5,969 bases of DNA, from positions 1-5,969 of the forward strand of contig CAJOFG010000003.1 in the NCBI GenBank assembly GCA_905233965.1. The letters run 5' to 3'. The position numbers and the translations under genes are program-made. This DNA comes from an uncultured Selenomonadaceae bacterium (lineage in GTDB: Bacteria > Bacillota > Negativicutes > Selenomonadales > Selenomonadaceae). The notes beneath the pieces are model-generated. The model did not search any database and was not told the origin of the DNA. It saw nothing but the letters and a program-made list of their open reading frames with translations. This document shows positions 1 to 5,149 of the stretch, piece after piece (positions within the stretch are counted from its first letter, which is position 1; the number at the start of each line of letters is the position of its first letter).

Positions 1-92
1 TCTGCGTCGATGTGCGGCTTTTCGTCCAAAACTTCTTCGCGGAAAAGTTTCATTCTTTCGGTCAACTCTCCGAAGTGTTCTTTGTTCTCCAT
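1..92 (-). CDS. Glycyl radical enzyme (pyruvate formate-lyase-like), N-terminal fragment
   Basis: Only the first 30 codons lie in the window; the gene runs off the left edge. The peptide starts MENKEHFGELTERMKLFRE and continues to EKPHIDA. This matches the usual opening of PFL-like glycyl radical enzymes (glycerol, propanediol, hydroxyproline and choline-type lyases/dehydratases), where a helix of the form 'RxxxLREEVLxxKPxxxxERA' precedes the barrel. The start ATG at 92-90 is preceded by GAGGGG on the minus strand (100-105), a plausible ribosome binding site. Its divergent neighbour is a glycyl radical enzyme activase, which strongly supports the call, since the two always work as a pair: the activase makes the glycyl radical and the enzyme then cleaves C-C, C-O or C-N bonds anaerobically. 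The substrate cannot be told from this fragment. Confidence 0.72.
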   Translation of the reverse strand, partial: MENKEHFGELTERMKLFREEVLDEKPHIDA

Positions 93-142
93 GTCCTCAG
101 CCCCTCAAAAAAATTTTTTCCGAATCAATTTTTATACTTCGG

Positions 143-170
143 ATTATACACTTTGATTTTGCATTGTCAA
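143..170 (-). promoter_or_regulatory. Sigma-70-type promoter for the glycyl radical enzyme
   Basis: Read on the minus strand there is a perfect TTGACA (-35, positions 170-165) and a perfect TATAAT (-10, positions 148-143) separated by 16 bases. Transcription would start near 136 and give a leader of roughly 44 bases. An inverted repeat CCGAA/TTCGG (120-124 and 138-142) sits over the predicted start and early leader; it could be an operator, but this is only a guess. Such a strong consensus promoter suggests high expression, perhaps with repression by an unseen regulator. Confidence 0.7.
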
Positions 171-219
171 CAAAAATTTTCGTTCAAAAGTAATTTTAAT
201 TCCGTTTGTAATTTCGTCC

Positions 220-247
220 TTTACAATTTTTGCCGCCGTGATATAAT
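220..247 (+). promoter_or_regulatory. Sigma-70-type promoter for the activating enzyme
   Basis: TTTACA (220-225) and TATAAT (242-247) with a 16-base spacer lie 25 bases upstream of the activase start, placing the transcription start near 254. A GGCGGTG sequence at 261-267 is the likely ribosome binding site. The promoter is back-to-back with that of the glycyl radical enzyme, leaving about 50 bases between the two -35 boxes for a shared regulator. Confidence 0.65.
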
Positions 248-271
248 TCAAAAAAATTTTGGCGGTGAAAA

Positions 272-1198
272 ATGATGAGCGAAAAAAATTTCGGAATGAT
301 TTTCAACATTCAAAAGTTCAGCATAAACGACGGACCGGGAATCAGGACGGTTGTATTTTTCAAAGGTTGTCCGCTCAAATGTACTTGGTGCGCCAATCCG
401 GAATCGCAGGAGCCGCGCTTGCAAATTTTGTGGGACGAAAAAAAATGTCTGCATTGCAATACCTGCGTGATGAGTTGCCCGACTTTGGCGGTGAAAAATT
501 TTGACGGCGAAATAAAAATAAATCATAAAGTTTGTTCGGGTGCCGGCGTTTGTTCCGAGCGCGGAATTTGCATTGAACGCTGTCCGGGTCACGCACTCAA
601 ACCTGAGGGAGAACGGAAAACCGTTGCCGAGATAATGAAAATCGTTTTGCAGGACTTGCCTTTTTACGAGGAGAGCGGCGGAGGCGTAACTCTTTCCGGC
701 GGCGAAGCGACAATGCAACCGGAATTTGCAATCGAACTTTTGAAGGCGTTGAAGGCGGAAAAAATTCACACGGCAATCGAAACAACCGGTTTCACTTCAC
801 CGGCAATTTTTGAACGCGTGACAAAATATTTGGATTTGCTCCTGTTCGACATCAAGCACTGGGACGAGGAAAAGCATAAGGAAAAAACCGGCGTGTCGAA
901 CATTCCGATTTTGCGAAACATGAAATACGCAATCGACATCGGTAAGGAAGTTTTGCCGCGCCTGCCGGTCATTCCCGGCTGCAACGATTCGATTGACGAC
1001 GCGAAAGGGTTTGTCCGGCGATTGAATGAGGTCGGCGCGAAACGTGTACAACTTTTGCCGTTTCATCAGTTCGGGCAAAATAAATATGGTATGTTGGGGC
1101 GCGATTATGAATTTGCCGACGTGAAAGGTTTGCACCCGGAAGATTTGGAGGACTTCCGAAAAATTTTTCTCGCCGCCGGGCTTGACGCTTTTTTCTGA
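272..1198 (+). CDS. Glycyl radical enzyme activating enzyme (radical SAM)
   Basis: This 308-residue protein is a full-length member of the PFL-activase family. It should use S-adenosylmethionine and a [4Fe-4S] cluster to abstract hydrogen from the active glycine of its partner enzyme in the cytoplasm. Visible landmarks are the family motif GPGIRT (22-26), the radical SAM cysteines C33-x3-C37-x2-C40, a ferredoxin-like insert with C59, C62, C65, C69-Pro, a second cysteine set C88, C94, C100, C104-Pro, and the SAM-binding SGGE stretch around residue 145 (here GGEA where GGEP is common). The ferredoxin insert marks the group that serves non-PFL glycyl radical enzymes, rather than the short classical PflA. 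Two ATGs lie in tandem (272 and 275); the first is given, with GGCGGTG upstream. The gene is divergent from the glycyl radical enzyme, an arrangement less usual than a same-strand pair. The exact substrate class is unknown. Confidence 0.93.
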   Translation: MMSEKNFGMIFNIQKFSINDGPGIRTVVFFKGCPLKCTWCANPESQEPRLQILWDEKKCLHCNTCVMSCPTLAVKNFDGEIKINHKVCSGAGVCSERGICIERCPGHALKPEGERKTVAEIMKIVLQDLPFYEESGGGVTLSGGEATMQPEFAIELLKALKAEKIHTAIETTGFTSPAIFERVTKYLDLLLFDIKHWDEEKHKEKTGVSNIPILRNMKYAIDIGKEVLPRLPVIPGCNDSIDDAKGFVRRLNEVGAKRVQLLPFHQFGQNKYGMLGRDYEFADVKGLHPEDLEDFRKIFLAAGLDAFF

Positions 1199-1216
1199 AA
1201 GTCGCAAAATAAATCC

Positions 1217-1225
1217 GGAAGGGAG
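1217..1225 (+). promoter_or_regulatory. Ribosome binding site setting the GTG start of uvrC
   Basis: GGAAGGGAG lies 10 bases before GTG at 1236. An in-frame ATG at 1182 exists but overlaps the end of the activase gene and lacks such a site, and UvrC proteins normally begin shortly before the LxxLPxxPGVY motif. The GTG start is therefore preferred. Confidence 0.6.
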
Positions 1226-1235
1226 AGATTTTCTC

Positions 1236-2832
1236 GTGTCGGATTTGTTGCAGGAAAAATTAAAAGCTCTGCCGGATTCTCCCGGCGTTTACATCATGAA
1301 GGATTCGCGCGGAAAAATTATTTACGTCGGCAAGGCTGTCGTCCTCAAAAATCGTGTGCGCCAATATTTTCATTCGCAAAAAAATCACGGTGCAAAAGTC
1401 CGGGCAATGGTTGAAAAAATTTCCGAACGAAGTCGAAGCATTGATTCTCGAATGTAACCTGATTAAAAAGCATCGTCCGAAATACAACATCAGTTTGAAG
1501 GACGACAAGAGTTATCCTTACCTGAAGTTGACGCTTGCCGAAATGTTCCCGCGAATTTTTTTGACGCGCCGGGTTGAACGCGACGGTTCAAAATATTTCG
1601 GTCCTTATACGAGCGGACTTGCCGTAAAGGAAACGCTGGAGCTTTTGCGAAAAATTTTTCCTCTCCGGACTTGCAAAAAATTTCCCAAGCGTCCCTGTTT
1701 GGAATATCACATCAAACGCTGTTCCGCGCCCTGCGTCGAAAAAATTTCCCGCGAAGATTATTTATATTTCGTTCGTGAGGCGGAAAAATTTTTGGAGGGC
1801 AGAACCGGCGAAGTCGAAAAAGATTTGACGACGCGAATGGAAATTGCCGCCGAAGAATTGAATTTTGAACTTGCCGCGAAACTTCGCGACATTTTATTTT
1901 CCGTGAAAAAAATTTCTGAGAAACAAAAAATCGTTACCGACTCCGGAGATTTGGATGCCGTCGGTTTGGCGCGTTTCGAGTCGGAAGTTTGCGCACAAAT
2001 TTTTTTCGTTCGCGACGGCAAAGTTACCGGGCGCGAAAATTTTATGTTGCGCGGCGCGGCAGATGAAACGGATTCGGAAGTCGTCACCGGATTTTTGAAA
2101 CAGTATTACGTCGGGCGCGATCAAGTCACGAAAGAAATTTTTTTGCCCGTCGAACCGGACGCGAACGAAATAAAAATTTTGTCGCAACAACTCGGCGCAA
2201 AATTTTTCGTCCCGAAACGCGGCTTGAAACGTTCGCTTGTCGAAATGGCGAATGAGAACGCGAAAAAATTTTTGGAGGAAACGAAAGCGCGCCGGGAATT
2301 TCAAAACGCCCGGACGAAGGGCGCAGTCGAAGAGTTGAAAAAATTTTTGCACCTGCCGAAACTTCCGCGCCGAATGGAATGTTTCGACATCTCGCACATA
2401 CAGGGTTCGGAAACTGTCGCGTCAATGGTCGTTTTTCAAGACGGCGTACCGGACAAAAAAAGTTACCGCCGATTTAAAATTCGTTCGACGGAGGGAAAGC
2501 CGGATGATTTTTTATCGATGCGGGAAGTGACTTCGCGGCGTTACGGAAAATTATCTGCGGAAGAATTGCCGGACTTGGTTGTAATCGACGGAGGAGCCGG
2601 GCAACTGAGTTCCGCGCTGGAAATTATTCGCGGGTTCGGGCATGACGTGCCGGTTGTCGGGCTGGCAAAAAAATTCGAGTTAATCTTCGTCGAAGGACAA
2701 TCGGAACCGGTTGAATTGCCGCGTGAAAGTCCGGCACTTTATTTAATGCAACGTATCAGAGATGAGGCGCACCGTTTCGCGATAACTTACCACCGGACTT
2801 TGCGGCGGAAAAGAAATTTGAAACAAAGCTGA
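1236..2832 (+). pseudogene. uvrC: UvrC, excinuclease ABC subunit C; frameshifted and lacking its C-terminal domain
   Basis: UvrC makes both cuts around bulky DNA lesions in the UvrABC nucleotide excision system. The first frame (1236-1457) carries the N-terminal GIY-YIG nuclease with PGVY (16-19), YVGKA (30-34) and N39/R40. It runs out of register after VEKIS and stops. The second frame resumes the homology at about 1426 with [14 protein letters not shown] and continues to 2832. It contains the rest of the GIY-YIG domain, the cysteine-bearing linker, the UVR helix pair (ELNFELAAKLRD, about 1857-1892) and the RNase H-like 5' nuclease domain with FDISHIQG, VVIDGG and DEAHRFAITYHR. About eight residues are absent at the junction, consistent with a deletion of about 23 bases. 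The protein ends KRNLKQS, so the usual C-terminal helix-hairpin-helix domain (about 60 residues) is missing too. The gene probably shares a transcript with the upstream activase gene. A sequencing or assembly error remains possible. Confidence 0.9.
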
Positions 2833-2847
2833 ATACATTATCGTTTT

Positions 2848-2889
2848 AAAAAAATCACTTCGGCAAATGTCGCGGGGATTTTTTTATTT
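2848..2889 (+). terminator. Hairpin terminator after uvrC
   Basis: Left arm AAAAAAATC (2848-2856) pairs perfectly with GATTTTTTT (2877-2885). The stem continues with two mismatches to CGGC/GTCG around an AAAT loop (2865-2868), and the T-run ends the structure. Because the outer stem is A7/T7, it could act in either direction. It begins 15 bases after the uvrC stop and separates that transcription unit from the toxin-antitoxin promoter. Confidence 0.6.
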
Positions 2890-2916
2890 GACGCGGTGAA
2901 AAAATTTTTTTAAAAT
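2888..2916 (+). promoter_or_regulatory. Promoter of the toxin-antitoxin pair
   Basis: TTGACG (2888-2893) and TAAAAT (2911-2916) are separated by exactly 17 bases, with the start expected near 2923 and a leader of about 23 bases. It directly abuts the uvrC terminator. Its first nine bases, TTGACGCGG, recur in the promoter at 4595. Confidence 0.65.
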
Positions 2917-2945
2917 TGTTTCAGGAAATTTTTCGGAGTGATTTG

Positions 2946-3245
2946 ATGAGTGAAATTGAGATTGAAGAATACAAATTTGAATGGGACGATGAAAAAGCCG
3001 AAAAAAATTTTAAAAAACATAAAATAAAATTTGAAAATGCAGCTTGGGTTTTTCTCGATGATAATAAAATTGAAGAATATGATGAACTTCACAGCGATTT
3101 TGAAGACAGATATAAAGTAATCGGTCAAGTCGGAAAAATTTTGGCAGTGATTTATACCGAACACAGAGAAAAATATAGAATTATTTCAGCGCGATATGCC
3201 GACAAAGATGAACAGGAGGAATATTATGGGCAGTTTGGTACTTAA
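2946..3245 (+). CDS. brnT: BrnT-family ribonuclease toxin
   Basis: This 99-residue protein fits the BrnT family (DUF497), small toxins with a RelE-like fold that cut RNA and stop translation. Family hallmarks in order are FEWDDEKAEKNFKKHKIKF near the start, then VFLDD, a DRYKVIGQVGKILAVIYT strand segment and the closing RIISARYA, which carries the conserved arginine. ATG at 2946 is chosen over the in-frame ATG at 2916 because GGAG (2935-2938) sits 7 bases before it, and because 2916 overlaps the predicted -10 box. The next gene overlaps its last 20 bases, the usual tight toxin-antitoxin coupling with toxin first. The coding sequence is visibly more AT-rich than uvrC and recA (many AAA, GAA, GAT and AAT codons), which suggests acquisition by transfer. 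Confidence 0.88.
   Translation: MSEIEIEEYKFEWDDEKAEKNFKKHKIKFENAAWVFLDDNKIEEYDELHSDFEDRYKVIGQVGKILAVIYTEHREKYRIISARYADKDEQEEYYGQFGT
3214..3219 (+). promoter_or_regulatory. Ribosome binding site of the antitoxin gene
   Basis: A perfect AGGAGG lies 6 bases before ATG 3226 and inside the end of brnT. It fixes the antitoxin start at 3226, rather than the earlier in-frame ATGs at 3196 and 3208. It is the strongest ribosome binding site in the window, consistent with the need for antitoxin excess. Confidence 0.8.
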
Positions 3246-3411
3246 ACGCGGAATGAAACCGACAGCGGAACAACTTGCAGAAATTTACGCAAACGCGCCG
3301 AAGTCTGATGATGAAATTGATTACAGCGACATTCCGAAAACTACTGAAGAAGAATTTGCAAAAATGAGAGAAAATCGCCTCCGCAAAAAAAATTTAAAAA
3401 TTGCAAGCTGA
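3226..3411 (+). CDS. Short BrnA-like antitoxin
   Basis: This 61-residue protein begins [20 protein letters not shown]. Its [17 protein letters not shown] segment (about residues 29-45) is the toxin-wrapping motif typical of BrnA antitoxins (xIDYSDIPE). Its position, overlapping the end of brnT, supports the role of neutralising that toxin by binding it in the cytoplasm. Ordinary BrnA proteins are about 80-100 residues and end in a ribbon-helix-helix DNA-binding domain (VxxRLDxDVLxWFKxxGxGYQTR). Here the chain ends soon after the motif with the basic run RLRKKNLK, and no such domain is seen in any frame downstream. It is either a short antitoxin variant or a truncated one. Being AT-rich like brnT, it probably arrived with it. 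Confidence 0.7.
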   Translation: MGSLVLKRGMKPTAEQLAEIYANAPKSDDEIDYSDIPKTTEEEFAKMRENRLRKKNLKIAS

Positions 3412-3465
3412 AAATTTTTTTATTGTATTCGTCTTTACCGACACGACCCAATCGCTCCGGCAAGT

Positions 3466-3494
3466 TTTACAATTCGTCAAAATTCCGGTATACT
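3466..3494 (+). promoter_or_regulatory. Promoter of recA
   Basis: TTTACA (3466-3471) and TATACT (3489-3494), spaced by 17 bases, give a start near 3501 and a leader of about 30 bases. I looked for the Gram-positive LexA box (GAAC-N4-GTTC) and the enterobacterial form (CTGT-N8-ACAG) between 3412 and 3529 and saw neither. Confidence 0.62.
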
Positions 3495-3516
3495 TTTGCC
3501 CTGACGTTAATTGGAA

Positions 3517-3522
3517 AAGGAG
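3517..3522 (+). promoter_or_regulatory. Ribosome binding site deciding the recA start
   Basis: AAGGAG lies 7 bases before ATG 3530. The closer ATG at 3525 is in another frame and only 2 bases from the site, and the reading frame upstream of 3530 shows no RecA homology, so 3530 is the start. Confidence 0.75.
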
Positions 3523-3529
3523 TTATGAA

Positions 3530-4560
3530 ATGGATAAAAAAGAAGCACTCGCGGCGGCGATGAAACAGATTGAAAAAGAGTTCGGCAAAGGTTCGATAAT
3601 GCGAATGGGCGAATCGGCAAGAATGGACGTTAAAGCAATTTCGACCGGAATTTTGCCGCTCGACGTTGCACTCGGAATCGGCGGACTTCCTCGCGGAAGA
3701 ATTATCGAAATTTACGGACCGGAGTCAAGCGGAAAAACGACGGTTACTTTGCACATGATAGCCGAAATGCAACGTCAGGGAGGTACCGCCGCATTTATCG
3801 ACGCGGAGCACGCACTCGATCCGGTTTACGCAAAAAAACTCGGCGTGGATCTCGATGAATTGCTTGTCGCGCAGCCGGACACCGGCGAACAGGGTTTGGA
3901 AATTGCCGACTCGCTGATAAGAAGTGCGGCGGTTGACATGGTTGTTATCGACTCGGTCTCGTTCCGAAATCCGAAATCGAAGGCGACATGGGCGATTCTC
4001 ACGTCGGACTTCATGCGCGAATGATGAGCCAGGCGATGCGCAAACTTGCCGGCGTTATCAGCAAAACGGACACGGTTGCAATTTTTATAAATCAGATTCG
4101 CGAAAAAGTCGGCATCATGTTCGGCAACCCGGAAACGACTACCGGCGGTCGCGCACTGAAATTTTATTCCTCCGTCCGTTTGGAAGTTCGCAAAGGCGAA
4201 GCGATTAAACAGGGTACGGAAGTTATCGGAAACAGAACGAAAGTTAAAGTCGCGAAAAATAAAGTTGCTCCTCCGTTCAAGACGGCTGAATTTGATTTAA
4301 TGTACGGCGTGGGTTATTCGCGCACCGGCAGTATTTTGGACATGGGCGTTGAAATGGAAATTATCGACAAGTCCGGCGCGTATTTTTCCTACAAAGGCGA
4401 ACGGCTCGGACAGGGCAGAGAGAACGCGAAGAAATTTTTGCTCGAACATCCGGAGAAGGCAACGGAGATTGAAAATAAAATTCGCGACTCTTTAACCGGA
4501 CACGCCGCACCTTCCGAACAACCGGAAGAGGTTGAGCCGGAACCGGAGACCGAAGAATAA
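3530..4560 (+). pseudogene. recA: RecA recombinase, interrupted by a frameshift
   Basis: RecA forms ATP-dependent filaments on single-stranded DNA for homologous recombination and SOS induction. The first frame (3530-4024) opens [20 protein letters not shown] and carries Walker A GPESSGKT (63-70), the catalytic DAEHALDP stretch and Walker B ending VVIDSV (D141). It then leaves homology and stops after 21 junk residues. The second frame resumes at 3958 with [15 protein letters not shown] and continues through loop L1, [10 protein letters not shown], loop L2 (NPETTTGG), the C-terminal domain and the usual acidic tail ([11 protein letters not shown]), ending at 4560. Against the family consensus DSVAALVPKAEIEG, exactly 7 bases (the two Ala codons plus one base) are missing at 3957/3958. 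Apart from this, length and motifs are normal (about 345 residues if restored). Without repair the second part could only start at ATG 3988, lacking the ATPase core. Sequencing error is a live alternative. Confidence 0.93.
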
Positions 4561-4594
4561 AATTTTTTGTAAGAAACATTTAATAATATCTTTC

Positions 4595-4623
4595 TTGACG
4601 CGGGGACAAAGAATCATTAAAAT
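4595..4623 (+). promoter_or_regulatory. Promoter of the YbjN-like gene
   Basis: TTGACG (4595-4600) and TAAAAT (4618-4623) with a 17-base spacer. Both hexamers, the spacer length and the CGG that follows the -35 box are identical to the toxin-antitoxin promoter at 2888. The start would be near 4630, so this gene and the one after it probably form a unit separate from recA. Confidence 0.62.
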
Positions 4624-4631
4624 TTACCCGG

Positions 4632-4658
4632 TCGGGAAATTTTTTTTTGAAATCCCGA
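4632..4658 (+). promoter_or_regulatory. Stem-loop at the 5' end of the YbjN-like mRNA
   Basis: TCGGGA (4632-4637) pairs perfectly with TCCCGA (4653-4658) around a 15-base loop that includes nine consecutive T. Given the predicted start near 4630, it would form the very 5' end of the transcript, ahead of the AGGAGG ribosome binding site near 4668-4673. It may protect the message or control translation. The T-run is in the loop and not after the stem, so it is not a standard terminator. Confidence 0.4.
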
Positions 4659-4680
4659 ATTAAAAAAGGAGGACTTAACC

Positions 4681-5109
4681 ATGAATAAAAAGGCCGAAAA
4701 TTTTCAAGCTTACCTGAAAGAAAAAGAAATTGATTCGTTTGTTTTCGACGAGCCGGAAGGAAACGACAGGGAAATTGCGATTTTCCGTTCTCACATCGTC
4801 GTTGAAGGGCAACAGCTCCCGACAATCGTAATGTTCGACAACACGATTTTTTCGATTATCCGCGTGCAAATTTCTCCGCAAGCAGTCACCGACGAAAACG
4901 CGGAAGAAGTTTTGAGTTTCCTCAACGAGGAGAACGCAAAATATAAACCGTTCAAAATTTATTGCGCTCCGGACGGCAGTATCATTTTCGATATTTGTTT
5001 CACCAATCCCGGCGAAGAAATTGACGGCGATTTGATTTACACTTTCTTCAACATCGCGATAAATTATCTGAACGAAAATTATCGTACAATCATGAAAAAG
5101 ATTTGGTAA
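4681..5109 (+). CDS. YbjN-domain-like protein of unknown function
   Basis: This 142-residue, acidic, soluble protein has no signal peptide or membrane segment. Its pattern resembles the YbjN / putative sensory transduction regulator family, which has a type III secretion chaperone-like fold. It has an N-terminal helix (KAENFQAYLKEKEI), alternating strands (IAIFRSHIVVEGQ, TIVMFDNTIFSIIRVQI), the central helix (NAEEVLSFLNEENAKYKPFKIYCAPDGSIIFDICF), which fits the family's 'LNELNxxxxxxKFxxDxDGxVxxxxxL' theme, and a long closing helix ending in TIMKKIW. ATG at 4681 is preceded by AGGAGG with a 7-base gap. The family's biochemical role is not established; overexpression links in E. coli concern stress and motility. 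It lies 40 bases before the solute-binding protein gene and probably shares its transcript. The family call is from pattern memory only. Confidence 0.55.
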   Translation: MNKKAENFQAYLKEKEIDSFVFDEPEGNDREIAIFRSHIVVEGQQLPTIVMFDNTIFSIIRVQISPQAVTDENAEEVLSFLNEENAKYKPFKIYCAPDGSIIFDICFTNPGEEIDGDLIYTFFNIAINYLNENYRTIMKKIW

Positions 5110-5149
5110 AAAATTTTTTGAGTGAAAAAAAATTTCGGGCGGTGAAGTC

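Noticed and set aside
153..170. FNR/CRP-like site (TTGA-N10-TCAA) in the divergent region
   Set aside because: The half-sites are only four bases each and the right one is part of the -35 box. It does not fit TTGAT-N4-ATCAA.
248..769. Long open frame on the minus strand opposite the activase
   Set aside because: The opposite strand encodes a clear radical SAM enzyme across the whole span. The minus-strand translation has no recognisable family, and it has no ribosome binding site.
1894..2397. Open frame on the minus strand opposite uvrC
   Set aside because: It mirrors conserved UvrC codons; its Phe/Arg-rich translation is typical of an antisense shadow.
3396..3421. Terminator after the antitoxin gene (AAAAATT paired with AATTTTT)
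   Set aside because: The stem is only seven A/T pairs with no GC core. With AAATTT so common here, such pairings arise by chance.
3940..4000. Programmed ribosomal frameshifting as the explanation of the recA break
   Set aside because: No slippery heptamer, stop-codon context or downstream pseudoknot is evident, and a slip would still lack two conserved alanines. No such case is known to me for recA.
1236..4560. Intein or intron interrupting recA or uvrC
   Set aside because: The homology is missing bases at both junctions and nothing is inserted; the two halves abut directly.
4571..4596. Terminator after recA (AAGAAA paired with TTTCTT)
   Set aside because: Six weak pairs around a 14-base loop with no T-run after it. 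It also overlaps the next promoter.
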